A DNA stretch of 64,000 nucleotides from Skermanella pratensis (GCF_008843145.1 NZ_CP030265.1:5325001-5389000); one strand, 5' to 3'. Shown: positions 18,692 to 28,982, numbered from the stretch's first letter. Notes: a model not told the origin generated them from the sequence alone. A program made the numbers and translations.

Positions 18692-19069
18692 TCAAGCCGC
18701 GAAGCGGATCGTCGAGGATATCTCATCGATTGGCATGGAAAGCCGGCCGGACTGGTCCCTCTCGATCAGGCCCAGCTCTTCAAGTGCCACGACATCCTCA
18801 TGGACCCGCTTGACGTCCCTTCCCAACTCCCGCGACAGGGCCCGGATGCCGGCCGCGGGTGCGCTCCTCAGGTGGCGCAGCAGTTCATAGCGCTTCGGCG
18901 TCAGAACGGCGCAGAGGGCGTTCCAGTCCTCGAAATAGAGGCGGTCGGTCGCCTCGACGTCTTGGCCGATCTCGGCCGCTTTCCAAACGCCGGCAATCTC
19001 GGCCGCCGCCTGTTCCAGAGCGCCTCGGGTGACGCGGATTTCCCGCTTGATGTTCTCATCCTCTGCCAT
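18692..19069 (-). CDS. HTH antitoxin/regulator paired with TumE toxin
   Basis: The 125-residue protein contains a MarR-like winged helix (ALCAVLTPKRYELLRHLRSAPAAGIRALSRELGRDVKRVHEDVVALEELGLIERD), the HVO_A0114-type regulator family found as partner of TumE-family toxins. The first 40 residues are mostly helical and probably contact the toxin. It overlaps the toxin gene by 14 bases and follows it, i.e. reversed toxin-antitoxin order. It probably represses through the palindrome just before the toxin start. Confidence 0.82.
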   Translation of the reverse strand: MAEDENIKREIRVTRGALEQAAAEIAGVWKAAEIGQDVEATDRLYFEDWNALCAVLTPKRYELLRHLRSAPAAGIRALSRELGRDVKRVHEDVVALEELGLIERDQSGRLSMPIDEISSTIRFAA

Positions 19070-19352
19070 GATCCCTCCTCCATTCTGCGACCGCCTTCAG
19101 AAAATCAGCCACGAGGCTATCCACGTCCGTGAAACGATACGGTTCCTCATGGTCATCTCCGTGCTGATGGTCACCCTTCCCACGTTCATTGTCGAAATCG
19201 ACCACCCGCCGCCCATCGACGATGTAGACCAAGCGGTATTTGAAGCCGTGCTTGGATGGAGGAACAGGCTCCGGCACTCTCCAGACCACCAATTCGGCGA
19301 AATCTCGATTACCGAAGGCAACCCGGCGTCGGATCAGGAGCTTGGATACCAT
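19056..19352 (-). CDS. TumE-family (DUF6516) toxin
   Basis: The 98-residue protein reads MVSKLLIRRRVAFGNRDFAELVVWRVPEPVPPSKHGFKYRLVYIVDGRRVVDFDNERGKG, with the family's HGFKYRLVYI and V-x-DNERGKGDH-x-H motif. The latter motif, rich in Lys and His, suggests a nucleic-acid active site. It is first gene of a two-gene operon with the HTH protein. The activity is inferred from family only; the toxin class is thinly characterised. Confidence 0.82.
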   Translation of the reverse strand: MVSKLLIRRRVAFGNRDFAELVVWRVPEPVPPSKHGFKYRLVYIVDGRRVVDFDNERGKGDHQHGDDHEEPYRFTDVDSLVADFLKAVAEWRRDHGRG

Positions 19353-19372
19353 GTTGGCACTCTAAGCCAACA
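19352..19372. promoter_or_regulatory. Operator palindrome abutting the TumE start codon
   Basis: TGTTGGC (19352-19358) and GCCAACA (19366-19372) form a perfect 7-bp inverted repeat with a 7-base spacer, touching the first base of the toxin ATG. A further GTTGG/CCAAC pair follows at 19378-19394. Location and symmetry suit autorepression by the HTH antitoxin; a TTGACC at 19385-19390 (minus strand) could be the -35 box. Confidence 0.7.
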
Positions 19373-19419
19373 TTTCTGTTGGGGTCAACCGCCAACACAC
19401 GTACGGCCATGACCGCCGG

Positions 19420-19533
19420 TTCAATCCTGGGCGGTCTCGGCGGGCCACATTGTAACTCCGCGTGGTATACCGAACCTTTGGCAACGGCGATGACGAGACA
19501 TTGATCATCGCCCAGTGCCGTTATCATTACTGA
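19420..19533 (+). pseudogene. Remnant of a second yoeB (3' third, with internal stop)
   Basis: Translated in the single frame starting at 19420, the stretch reads SRRATL-stop-LRVVYRTFGNGDDETLIIAQCRYHY-stop. This aligns with SRRITLEHRLVYRISRNGGDETLIIAQCRYHY of the intact YoeB 0.9 kb upstream. The glutamate codon after TL is a TAA. No start or 5' half is present. It is a decayed copy of a YoeB gene, divergent enough (several substitutions) not to be a recent duplication. Confidence 0.85.
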
Positions 19534-19570
19534 TGATGTTGCCGACGATCCGCGAAAGGAAATCATAAAT

Positions 19571-19608
19571 TTGGCCACAGATGCACGCAGATAAACACAG
19601 ATGAGTAT
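19571..19608. repeat. Intact arm of a GGCCACAGATG inverted repeat (partner arm holds group II intron 1)
   Basis: This arm starts TTGGCCACAGATGCACGCAG and continues to about 19608. Its inverted partner is split: one piece at 19631-19652, the other at 21553-21575. Rejoining the pieces after removing 19653-21552 restores a matching arm with about three differences over 35 bases. CACAGATG-type palindromes of this kind recur in many proteobacterial genomes. Confidence 0.8.
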
Positions 19609-19652
19609 CAGTCTGGTAGCCGCCTTTGGCCAAAAAGAATTATCTGAGTTTA

Positions 19653-21552
19653 ATCGCGGTAGGGACGCCCGTTACCGGGCGCCCCCCGCACAGAACCGGA
19701 CGTGCCCGATTAAGGCATCCGGCTCCCACCTTGGGTGTTTGACGCGGAAGCGGTTTCCGGGCCAGGGATGAATGATGCGCGGCCGTGGCAGCCAGTGATC
19801 GGCAAGGCGCGTGAGTTTGTCCCACGGTGTCTTGTCCTTCTGGCTGCGCCGACGCAGCGCCCTCATCCACAGGACGCCGACATGGTAGCGCAGGTTGGCA
19901 AGGGCCCGGTAGTTGGTCGGGACGGCGAAGTAGGCGTAGAAGCCGCTCATCACCTGTCCCAGCCACCGGCCTTGCTCCGGGATGCCCTGGTGCCAGCGCC
20001 GCCGGAGTTCCTCCTTGATTTCCTTGAGCTTGGCCTGCTTGCGCTGGCGCCGGGTCTGGCGTCGCAGCAGGAAGCCGCCACGCCGGGACCGCCCACAGAT
20101 GTGGGTGAAGCCCAGGAAGTCGAAGGTCTCCGGTTTTCCCGCGCCGCGCTTGGCCCGGTCGGCCTGTGCCTGCCGGCCGAACTCGATCAGGCGGGTCTTG
20201 TCGGCGTTCAGTTCCAGGGCGAACCGCGCCAGGCGCTCCCGCAAGTCCGCGAGGAACCGCTCGGCGTCCGACCGGTGCTCGAACCCGACGACGGTGTCGT
20301 CGGCGTAGCGCACCACGACCATGGTCCCGGTCGCGTGGCGCTGGCGCCACTGCCGGACCCACAGGTCGTAGACGTAGTGGAGATAGACGTTGGCCAGCAG
20401 TGGCGATGCCACCGCCCCTTGCGGGCTGCCGGCCGTCGCCGGCTGCCGTTTCCCCGTCTCGTCCACCACGCCGACCGTCAGCCACTTGCGGATCAGCCGC
20501 AGGACGCGGGCATCGCCGATCCGGTGTTCCAGGAACCGCATCATCCAGGTGTGGTCGATGCTGTCGAAGAACGCCCGGATATCGGCATCCAGGATCCAGT
20601 TCACCCGGCACTCGCCGATCGCCACCGCCAACGCGTCGAGCGCGTCGTGCTGCCCCCGTCCCGGCCGGAAGCCGTAGGAGAAGCCGAGGAAGTCTTCCTC
20701 GTAGATGGCGTTCAGCACCTCCACCAGCGCCCGCTGGACGATCTTGTCCTCCAGCGCCGCGATCCCGAGCGGCCGCATCCGGCCGTCCGGCTTGGGGATG
20801 ACATGCCGGCGTGACGGGTGCGCCCGGTAGCGGCCGGAATGCACGCGGTCCTTCAGGTCCGCCAGCCGTTCCTCCAGCCCCTCCGCGTACTCCCGCCACG
20901 TCATTCCGTCCACACCCGGTGCCGCGTCCCGCTTCAATGCCCGATAGGCAAAGCGCAGCAGGTCGGTATCCACGTGCGTCAGAAGGGTGGTGAACCGCTC
21001 CTCCTTTCGCTCCCGTGCCGCTTGACGTATGCGCTCCAGCCCCGAGAGCACGGGGGCCCGGTCCTGAGCCCGGCCCGTGTGCGGCGGAGACGCATTCCCC
21101 TCGGCCCCACCCCTTCCCTCCACCGGCTCCGCGTCCGCGTTCGCCGGCTTCACAGGTACTATGGATGGGTCTGACCTCTTCGGCGCGTGCGTCACCGGCT
21201 ACGGCTCCTCGCCTTCCCGGTGCGGACCAGACGGCCATCGGCCCCTGGTCACGCCGAAGATCTCCCGGTTCCCGCGCAAGGAGCGTCCGCACATGCCAGG
21301 GTCTCTGACCACGCCGGACCGCCGGGGTGCTCGCATGACGCGCCCCGCCGTATCGCCTTCCAGGCACAGAACCCTGTCGGCATCCGGGATCGAGATTCTT
21401 ACGCGGCTCAATGGCTGGCCTATGCGCTCCCCTGTCAACGCTTCGCCGGCGGCCTCGCGACCGCCGCCGCATGACTCGGGGCCGGTGTGGGTCGCTACTC
21501 CTTCACCGTACAGGACTTTCACCCGCTACTCCTTGCCGGTCTCCCGGCGCTC
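19653..21552 (-). mobile_element. Group II intron, copy 1 (1900 bp, with encoded reverse transcriptase)
   Basis: Minus-strand order: 5' end GAGCGCC, domain I with GGGTGAAAGTCC, reverse-transcriptase ORF, domain V hairpin at 19693-19725 (GAGCCGGATGCC / GGCACGTCCGGTTC), and domain VI with a GTAA tetraloop. An A eight bases from the 3' end (ACCGCGAT) suits the branch point. Ends are fixed by comparing the split repeat arm with its intact partner: upstream exon CAGA, downstream exon T. The first bases are GAG rather than the usual GTG. The identical stretch shared with copy 2 spans 19652-21571 with an exact 9,400-base offset and no difference seen. Confidence 0.9.
19672..21195 (-). CDS. ltrA: Group II intron reverse transcriptase/maturase, copy 1
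   Basis: The 507-residue protein has RT blocks RALKRDAAPGVDGMTWREY, IPKPDGRMRPLGIAALEDKIVQRAL, FSYGFRPGRGQHDAL, WILDADIRAFFDSIDH, TAGSPQGAVASPLLANVYLHYVYD and the catalytic VVRYADDTVVGFEH. A thumb/maturase X domain (FDFLGFTH; WHQGIPEQGRWLGQVMSGFYAYFAVP) follows. There is no HNH endonuclease domain, so retrohoming probably relies on replication forks or single-stranded DNA. The last 20 codons run through ribozyme domain V and the stop TAA falls in the domain VI loop, an unusually tight overlap of protein and RNA structure. Confidence 0.93.
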   Translation of the reverse strand: MTHAPKRSDPSIVPVKPANADAEPVEGRGGAEGNASPPHTGRAQDRAPVLSGLERIRQAARERKEERFTTLLTHVDTDLLRFAYRALKRDAAPGVDGMTWREYAEGLEERLADLKDRVHSGRYRAHPSRRHVIPKPDGRMRPLGIAALEDKIVQRALVEVLNAIYEEDFLGFSYGFRPGRGQHDALDALAVAIGECRVNWILDADIRAFFDSIDHTWMMRFLEHRIGDARVLRLIRKWLTVGVVDETGKRQPATAGSPQGAVASPLLANVYLHYVYDLWVRQWRQRHATGTMVVVRYADDTVVGFEHRSDAERFLADLRERLARFALELNADKTRLIEFGRQAQADRAKRGAGKPETFDFLGFTHICGRSRRGGFLLRRQTRRQRKQAKLKEIKEELRRRWHQGIPEQGRWLGQVMSGFYAYFAVPTNYRALANLRYHVGVLWMRALRRRSQKDKTPWDKLTRLADHWLPRPRIIHPWPGNRFRVKHPRWEPDALIGHVRFCAGGAR

Positions 21553-21613
21553 TCTGCGTCCATCTGTGGCCCAAAAATTAGAGCCTCCCATTCTCAGAGG
21601 CTGACGGCCGCCG

Positions 21614-22690
21614 TCACTCGAACAAGCGCCGGTCCGGCGGCACCAGGTCGCGGTCCAGCGCCAGCGCCGTCACCGCCCGCAGTCCGTCCGCCAGGACCGC
21701 CGGCTCCGGTGCCGGCCCGTCCCGGCGCAGCTCGCTCGGGCTGACGCCGTAGACTTCGCGGAACTGGCGGGAGAAGTGGGCGCAGTCGGCGAAGCCCGTC
21801 TCCTGGGCGATGTCCGTCACCGACCGGGCGGAGTTGCGCAGCAGCCAATGGCCGTAGCGAAGGCGCAGCAGACGGTAGAAGCCGGTCGGGCTCATCGCCG
21901 TGGCATCGCGGAACAGCCGCTCGAACTGGCGGGTGCTGACGCTCAGGCGGGATGCTATCTGCTCTACCGTCAGCGGATCGCTCAGGTTCTGCTCCATCAG
22001 AAGCAGCGCGCGGCGGACGCGGTCGTTGACGACGGCGGCCGCCCCCTCCATCGAGGCGGTCGGCGGCTGGGGCTGCGACTGGCCGGGCGGACGGGCCTTG
22101 TCGATCAGCATGATGTGCATCGTCTTCTGGGCGCAGGCGGAACCCAGGTGCCGCTCGATCAGGAAGGCGGCGAGGTCGGCCACGCCCGCCCCGCCGGCGC
22201 AGGTGATGCGGTCGCGGTCCACGACGTAGAGCTGCTCCGCCACCGGCTGGTGGTCGGGAAACTCCTCCAGGTAGTCGCGGTAATGGTACCAGCTGACGCA
22301 GCAGCGCCGGTTGCGCATCAAGCCGGCGCGGCTGAGCACGAAGCTGCCGGTGCAGACACCAACCAATCCGACGCCCTGGGCGGCAGCGGCGCGCAGATAG
22401 TCCACCGCCTGCGCGTCCAGCTGCGGGCCGGCGTGCAGCAACCCTCCGACCACCACGATGTAGTCGAACTGGCGAGGGTCCTGGAACGCTTCCCAGCGGG
22501 CGACCGGAATGCCGCAGCTCGACCTGACCGGTTCGGGCGAGGCTCCCATGATGGTCCAGCGGCAGCGGATCTGCCGGCTGCCGTCGCCGTCGTCGGCGGC
22601 CAGCCGCAGCGCGTCCATGAATGTGGACAGCGCCGTCAGCGTGAAGTTGTTGGTCAGGACGAACCCGACGGAGAGGCCGGTGCGGCTCAT
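21614..22690 (-). CDS. GATase1-like AraC-family regulator, second of a pair (GlxA/SouR-like)
   Basis: The 358-residue protein has an N-terminal DJ-1/PfpI-like GATase1 domain (SVGFVLTNNFTLTALSTFMDALRLA; QGVGLVGVCTGSFVLSRAGLM; VVDRDRITCAGGAGVADLAAFLIERHLG) and a C-terminal AraC HTH (LTVEQIASRLSVSTRQFERLFRDA; SVTDIAQETGFADCAHFSRQFREVYGVSPS). It overlaps the GbdR-like gene by 4 bases. In Pseudomonas, GbdR, SouR and CdhR are paralogous regulators of this fold for betaine, sarcosine and carnitine; a sarcosine- or dimethylglycine-sensing role is my inference from position. Confidence 0.85.
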   Translation of the reverse strand: MSRTGLSVGFVLTNNFTLTALSTFMDALRLAADDGDGSRQIRCRWTIMGASPEPVRSSCGIPVARWEAFQDPRQFDYIVVVGGLLHAGPQLDAQAVDYLRAAAAQGVGLVGVCTGSFVLSRAGLMRNRRCCVSWYHYRDYLEEFPDHQPVAEQLYVVDRDRITCAGGAGVADLAAFLIERHLGSACAQKTMHIMLIDKARPPGQSQPQPPTASMEGAAAVVNDRVRRALLLMEQNLSDPLTVEQIASRLSVSTRQFERLFRDATAMSPTGFYRLLRLRYGHWLLRNSARSVTDIAQETGFADCAHFSRQFREVYGVSPSELRRDGPAPEPAVLADGLRAVTALALDRDLVPPDRRLFE

Positions 22691-23694
22691 TTCGCCACCA
22701 AGGGTTGGCGGGCCGGCTCGACCAGGGGCCGGACGCGGTGGCTGCTCTGGTCGTTGCGAGGCGCCACGCCGAAATAATCGCGGTAGCATTTGCTGAAATG
22801 GGTCGCCGAGACGAAGCCGCAGCTGATCGCGACCTCCATGACAGACATCCGCGTCTGGCACAGAAGCTGGCGCGCCCGCTGGAGCCGGAGCCCCAGGTAA
22901 TAGCGCGCGGGAGAGCATTTCATGAACTTGCGGAACAGGCGCTCGACGTTGCGCCGCGACTGCCCCAGCCGGCTGGACAGGGTCAGCAGGTCCAGCGGCT
23001 CCTCGATGTTCTCCAGCATCAGCTTGACGGCGGCGGCCAGTTCCTCGCGCTCGATGGCGGGATCGGGCTGGATCGCCTCGCGTTGGCGGACGGAGCCCTG
23101 GCGGATCTTGTCGTGCAGGAGCTGTTCGGCGATCGATACCGCCAGCTTCTCGCCATGGGTCCGGGCGATGCGGTGAAGCATCATGTCCATCGCCGCCGTT
23201 CCGCCGGCGCAGGTGAAGCGGTTGCGGTCGACGGTGAACAGCTCGCCCGTCGCCTCGATCTCCGGATAGGTCTCGGAGAACCCCGCCAGGTTCTCCCAGT
23301 GGATCGTGCAGCGGTAGCCGTTCAGCAGGCCGGCCCGGGCAAGGATATGGCTGGCGGTGCAGAGGGAACCGAACTCCACCCCCTGCGCCGCCCGGCGCCG
23401 CAGCCAGGACAGAACGGCACGGTCCTCGTACCAGTGGCCGTCGATGCCGCTGCACAGGACGATGGCGGGGATCTGGGGCGCCGCGTCGATGCCATGGTCC
23501 ACCGCGATGCGCAGCCCGCAGCTCGCCTCCGCTGGCGCCCCGTCGGGGGAGAGCAGCACCCAGCGGTACAGCTCCCGTCCGCTGATATGGTTGGCAAGCC
23601 GGAGAGGCTCCAGGGCCGCCGTGAACGCGATCATCGAGAACCGGGGAATCAGCAGAAACCCCATCGTCTCAGGCGTGCTCACGGTATGGCCCAT
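22687..23694 (-). CDS. gbdR: GbdR-like transcriptional activator of glycine betaine catabolism
   Basis: The 335-residue GATase1-AraC protein starts with FLLIPRFSMIAFTAALEPLRLANHISG and has QGVEFGSLCTASHILARAGLLNGYRCTIHWENLAGFSETYPEIEAT, both strongly GbdR-like. The C-terminus carries the AraC helices (LTLSSRLGQSRRNVERLFRKFMKCSPARYYLGLRLQRARQLL; SVMEVAISCGFVSATHFSKCYRDYFGVAP). GbdR senses glycine betaine and dimethylglycine and activates gbc, dgc and sox genes in Pseudomonas. It lies 136 bases downstream of betA on the same strand and could have its own promoter there. Confidence 0.9.
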   Translation of the reverse strand: MGHTVSTPETMGFLLIPRFSMIAFTAALEPLRLANHISGRELYRWVLLSPDGAPAEASCGLRIAVDHGIDAAPQIPAIVLCSGIDGHWYEDRAVLSWLRRRAAQGVEFGSLCTASHILARAGLLNGYRCTIHWENLAGFSETYPEIEATGELFTVDRNRFTCAGGTAAMDMMLHRIARTHGEKLAVSIAEQLLHDKIRQGSVRQREAIQPDPAIEREELAAAVKLMLENIEEPLDLLTLSSRLGQSRRNVERLFRKFMKCSPARYYLGLRLQRARQLLCQTRMSVMEVAISCGFVSATHFSKCYRDYFGVAPRNDQSSHRVRPLVEPARQPLVAK

Positions 23695-23830
23695 GACTGG
23701 AGAGACCTCTCAGGACGCGTTGTTCACCGATGTGTGCAGATTATGACTTCATCTTGTAGGCATCAGTAAGGCAAGTGACGTTACTAGGATAACCCCAAAG
23801 TGTTTACCGGAATGCCCCGAAGCATTCGTT

Positions 23831-25546
23831 TCAGCCGGCGGAGCGATAGCTGGAGAGCGCACTTCCGGCCGAAGCCGGCCGCCGGGCCGGAGCATCCCCT
23901 GCGACATAGTAGGGCACGTCGGCGCGCGGCAGCGCGTCCCGCCCCCGGATCGCGTCGGCCAGCTTCTCCGCCATCATGATGGTCGGCGCGTTCAGGTTCC
24001 CCGTGGTGATCTGCGGCATGATCGAGGCGTCGATCACGCGAAGCCCCTCCACCCCATGGACCCTGCCCTGCCCGTCCACCACGGCCATGTCGTCGGTGCC
24101 CATCCGGCACGAGCAGGACGGGTGATAGGCGGTCTCGCCATGCTGGCGGACGAACTCGTCCAGCTCCGCGTCGGACTGGAAATCCACGCCGGGGCTGATC
24201 TCCCGCCCGCGGTAGGGGTCCAGCGCCGGCTGCGCCATGATCTCGCGGGTGATCCGGATCGCGTCGCGGAACTCCCGCCAGTCCTGGTCGGCGGACATGT
24301 AGTTGAACAGGATGCTCGGCGCTTCGCGCGGATCGCGCGACTTCGCATGGATGCGGCCCCGGCTGGGCGAGCGCATGGAGCCCACATGGGCCTGGAAGCC
24401 GTGGGCGTTCACCGCGTTGGTGCCGTTGTAGTTTATCGCCACGGGAAGGAAGTGGTACTGGATGTTCGGCCAGGCGAAGCTCTCGTCGGAGCGGATGAAG
24501 CCGCCTGCCTCGAACTGGTTGCTGGCCCCGGTGCCGGTCCCCATGAACAGCCACTCCGCCCCGATCGCCGGCTGGTTCCACCACTTCAGTGCCGGATAGA
24601 GCGACACCGGCTGGGTGCACTCGTATTGCAGGTACATCTCCAGATGATCCTGGAGATTGGCGCCGACACCCGGGATCTCCGCCACCAGCGGCACGCCGAG
24701 GCCGCGCAGCAGGTCGGCGGGACCGAGTCCCGAGCGCTGCAGCAGGGCCGGCGAGGCGATGGCGCCGGCGCACACCAGGACCTCGCGGCGGGCATGAGCC
24801 GTCACCGGCTTGTCCTTTTGCAGGTATGTCACGCCGATGGCGCGCTTGCCGTCGAACAGGACCCGGTCGCTCAGCGCGTGGGTGACGACGGTGAGGCCCG
24901 GCCTGCCCTTCGCCATGTCCAGGTAGCCGCGCGCGGTGCTGGCCCGGCGGCCCTGGGGCGTCACGGTCCGGTCCATCGGACCGAAGCCTTCCTGCCGGTA
25001 GCCGTTCAGGTCGTCGGTGTGGGGATACCCCGCCTGGACCCCCGCCTCGATCATGGCATGGTAGAGCGGGTTGTTGTGGGTCTTGGGCGTCGCCACGCTG
25101 ACCGGCCCGTCGCCGCCATGATACTCGTTGGGGCCGATGTCGCGGCTTTCCGCCTTGCGGAAATAGGGCAGGCAGTCGCGGTAGCTCCAGCCGTCCAGGC
25201 CGAACTGCTCAGCCCAGTTGTCGTAGTCCATCGCGTTGCCGCGGATGTAGCACATGCCGTTGATCAGCGAGGAGCCGCCCAGGCCCTTGCCCCGGCCGCA
25301 TTCCATGCGCCGGTTGTTCATGAACGGCTCGGGCTCGGTCAGGTAGGCCCAGTTGTAGCGCCGCCCCTGGAGCGGAAAGGCCAGCGCCGCCGGCATTTGG
25401 GTTCGGAAATCCATCCGGTGGTCCGACCCGCCGGCCTCCAGCAGCAGGACGCTGACGCCCTCGTCCTCGGTCAGGCGGGCAGCCAGCACGTTCCCGGCCG
25501 AACCGGCGCCGACGATGATGTAGTCGAACTCCTGGATGGTAGGCAT
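23831..25546 (-). CDS. betA: Choline dehydrogenase (GMC flavoenzyme)
   Basis: The 571-residue enzyme oxidises choline to betaine aldehyde. FAD motif [23 protein letters not shown] is at residues 5-27; GMC signatures include [20 protein letters not shown], the [12 protein letters not shown] motif, [10 protein letters not shown] with active-site His, and [16 protein letters not shown] near the end. It lies 49 bases downstream of betB. The 30-residue C-terminal tail is rich in Ala/Ser and poorly conserved. Membrane association and electron transfer to quinone are usual for the family. Confidence 0.94.
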   Translation of the reverse strand: MPTIQEFDYIIVGAGSAGNVLAARLTEDEGVSVLLLEAGGSDHRMDFRTQMPAALAFPLQGRRYNWAYLTEPEPFMNNRRMECGRGKGLGGSSLINGMCYIRGNAMDYDNWAEQFGLDGWSYRDCLPYFRKAESRDIGPNEYHGGDGPVSVATPKTHNNPLYHAMIEAGVQAGYPHTDDLNGYRQEGFGPMDRTVTPQGRRASTARGYLDMAKGRPGLTVVTHALSDRVLFDGKRAIGVTYLQKDKPVTAHARREVLVCAGAIASPALLQRSGLGPADLLRGLGVPLVAEIPGVGANLQDHLEMYLQYECTQPVSLYPALKWWNQPAIGAEWLFMGTGTGASNQFEAGGFIRSDESFAWPNIQYHFLPVAINYNGTNAVNAHGFQAHVGSMRSPSRGRIHAKSRDPREAPSILFNYMSADQDWREFRDAIRITREIMAQPALDPYRGREISPGVDFQSDAELDEFVRQHGETAYHPSCSCRMGTDDMAVVDGQGRVHGVEGLRVIDASIMPQITTGNLNAPTIMMAEKLADAIRGRDALPRADVPYYVAGDAPARRPASAGSALSSYRSAG

Positions 25547-25595
25547 CGTTCAGGTCCCTCCTGGAAAGACGGGAGCGTTTCAAGAACCCGGAAGG

Positions 25596-27065
<1,470 letters not shown>

Positions 27066-27132
27066 GACACCCTCTCCGTCCCGCATATACCGATCGTTCC
27101 GTTCCAGTCCGTTTCGATGTAATGGTTTTATA

Positions 27133-27144
27133 TTGAACGTTCAA
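27133..27144. promoter_or_regulatory. BetI-type operator upstream of betBA
   Basis: TTGAACGTTCAA is a perfect 12-bp palindrome inside TATATTGAACGTTCAACC. It resembles the dyad core recognised by BetI in enteric bet operons, and a 10-of-12 match stands before betI/choX at 31635. Repression would be relieved by choline. Confidence 0.7.
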
Positions 27145-27175
27145 CCAAAAAAGATTCGGCGCACAGGGAGGATTG

Positions 27176-28896
27176 GGACTTGGTCAGTTTCGTCGGCGGA
27201 TAGCGGCCACGGCGGTTTGCTGTGGACTACGCTGAGGCGTTTTGGCGGATGAGATCGGGGAGCCAGGGCACGCGGTCGGCGTCCGGGATATTTAGCCGGG
27301 CCCCGAGGTAGTCCCAGAACGAGATGGCGAGCTTGGAGCAGGTTTTCAGCAGGCTGAGAAAGGTGTCCCGCGCCTGCTTGCCGGCCGCGGAGCGGGTCTC
27401 GCCGGAGATCCTGCGTTTGGTGACGAAGCTGCGGACATCGTTCTCCGAGCCGTTGGTGTGCAGCGGGATATCTGGCCGGTCGAGGACAAGCAGCAGCTCG
27501 TCCTTGTTGGCAAGGGTCCGGGCGACGGCCTCATCGAGTTCGGCAAAGCCGGTGACCCGGGTGAAGATCCGATCGAAGCGCCGCCTCAACGCCGTTCGGC
27601 GGATGGCGTTCGGGTCGTCCTTGTAGAGTTTGAGATCGGCGTAGAACCACCAGACCAGCTGGCGCTGCAGCGCGACCTGGCGCTGCTGCTCGTTGGTCAC
27701 GCAGACGATCCGGCGGAGATGGCGCTCGGCGTGGATCCAACACAAGGCGTGCTGGAAAACGTCGAACTGACCGGCATCATCGGAGATGATCACGGTGTCG
27801 GTCAGCAGGCCGCGGGCGACGATGGCTCCGACCATGGCCGCCTCGGTGACCCGCCGACGATGACCGGCGCCGAAGCCGAAGCTGTCCAGCTGGGCCTGCC
27901 ACGCCGCATCGTCGGCAAAGCTCCGGGGTCCGGCGGCGAGCAGAGCGGCGACGATGCTTTCCGGCACGCCGTGTTCGACCAGGTAGGCCAGCGCCGTGGC
28001 ATTGATCACGTAGTCGGGATGGCCGGCACGGAGTAGGTCGAGGAAGTTCAGTCGGCTCTTCGACGGCCGGGTAGCGAACCAGGCGAAGCGGTCATTGCCA
28101 ATGTGCGTCGTGTACTCGTTGGCCCCAGCGTGGCGGGCGCCGGTATCATCGACCGTCACCCAGGCGGCAGTTGCCAGCCCGGCCTCCAGGATGGCGTCCT
28201 TCTCGGCATGGAAAGCATCCTTGTTGGCCGTCAGGAGGGTGATAATCTGACCCTTGGAAATGCGCACGCCCAGGCCTCTCAGCTGGGCGCGCAGGCGCTC
28301 CACCGTCACCTGCCCCTGGACGTGCTGCATCAGCACGAAGCGCACGATCCCGGGGCCAAAGTGGCCGCGCACCTCGGGCGGCAGCGGTGCGATGATCTCC
28401 TGGCCGTCCGGTGTCACCCAGCGCTCGCGGCGGAAGCGGATGACCTGCGGCGCCAGGATCAGATCCTGCACGGTGAAGGGCTCGAAGCCGCGCCGGCGCG
28501 AGCCCGCCGGGGCCTCGATGACAAGGGTGCGCTCCGTGGTCACCGGCGGGGTGCGCCGGCCACTCTGCCGGTTGCGCCGCTGCCGGCGCGCCTCCTTGGT
28601 CCTGGCCCGCCTGTCCGGCTCTGTCGCCTTGTCCATGCCGCCCGGTGCCAGCTTCGGTTTCTTCGGTAGATCCTTCAGCTGGGCGTTCTCTGCCCGCAGC
28701 TGCTGGTTCTCCTCTTCCAATGTCGATACGCGAACCAGCAGCTCGACCACCAGCTTCTTCAGCTCGGCGAGAGACAGGGCGTCCAAGTCTGGAAGCGGCG
28801 CTACGGACATGGCTTAGACAACCATGTCCACCCTCATCATGGGAAGCCCTCACATCACCTCGACACACCCGCCGACCGGGGAAACTGACCAAGTCC
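27176..28896 (-). mobile_element. Intact IS66-type insertion sequence (1721 bp)
   Basis: The terminal inverted repeats are GGACTTGGTCAGTTTC (27176-27191) and its exact complement at 28881-28896. The flanks carry a direct repeat GGAGGATTG on both sides (27167-27175 and 28897-28905), the target-site duplication; 8 bp is usual for IS66, and one base of ambiguity remains. Only one gene is present, so this is a TnpC-only (ISBst12-like) member lacking tnpA and tnpB. Intact ends, intact transposase and intact duplication point to recent insertion. Confidence 0.92.
27227..28810 (-). CDS. IS66-family transposase (TnpC type)
   Basis: The 527-residue transposase has an N-terminal leucine-zipper helix (LAELKKLVVELLVRVSTLEEENQQLRAENAQL), a basic linker, and a DDE catalytic domain with VTVDDTGARHAG, VIISDDAGQFDVF and HTNGSENDVRSFVTKRRIS providing the acidic residues. 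The ALCWIHAERHLRRI motif is typical of IS66. It is full length with no internal stop. Confidence 0.92.
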   Translation of the reverse strand: MSVAPLPDLDALSLAELKKLVVELLVRVSTLEEENQQLRAENAQLKDLPKKPKLAPGGMDKATEPDRRARTKEARRQRRNRQSGRRTPPVTTERTLVIEAPAGSRRRGFEPFTVQDLILAPQVIRFRRERWVTPDGQEIIAPLPPEVRGHFGPGIVRFVLMQHVQGQVTVERLRAQLRGLGVRISKGQIITLLTANKDAFHAEKDAILEAGLATAAWVTVDDTGARHAGANEYTTHIGNDRFAWFATRPSKSRLNFLDLLRAGHPDYVINATALAYLVEHGVPESIVAALLAAGPRSFADDAAWQAQLDSFGFGAGHRRRVTEAAMVGAIVARGLLTDTVIISDDAGQFDVFQHALCWIHAERHLRRIVCVTNEQQRQVALQRQLVWWFYADLKLYKDDPNAIRRTALRRRFDRIFTRVTGFAELDEAVARTLANKDELLLVLDRPDIPLHTNGSENDVRSFVTKRRISGETRSAAGKQARDTFLSLLKTCSKLAISFWDYLGARLNIPDADRVPWLPDLIRQNASA

Positions 28897-28949
28897 GGAG
28901 GATTGTTTCCGCGCGACTGGACGTTGGTGGGAACCTCATGTCCAAGGTC

Positions 28950-28982
28950 TTGGCCGCAGATGAACTCAGATGGGCAAAGATC
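28950..28982. repeat. Intact arm of the inverted repeat whose partner holds group II intron 2
   Basis: The arm begins TTGGCCGCAGATGAACTCAG and ends GGGCAAAGATC. Its inverted partner is split between 29040-29052 (GGATCTTTGCCCA) and 30953-30973. Removing the intron restores an arm that matches at about 28 of 33 positions. Confidence 0.8.

Noticed and set aside
19640..21472. A 610-codon frame overlapping the intron reverse transcriptase, also present in copy 2
   Set aside because: It is a frame-shifted reading of the same strand; only the 507-codon frame contains the RT motifs and YADD.
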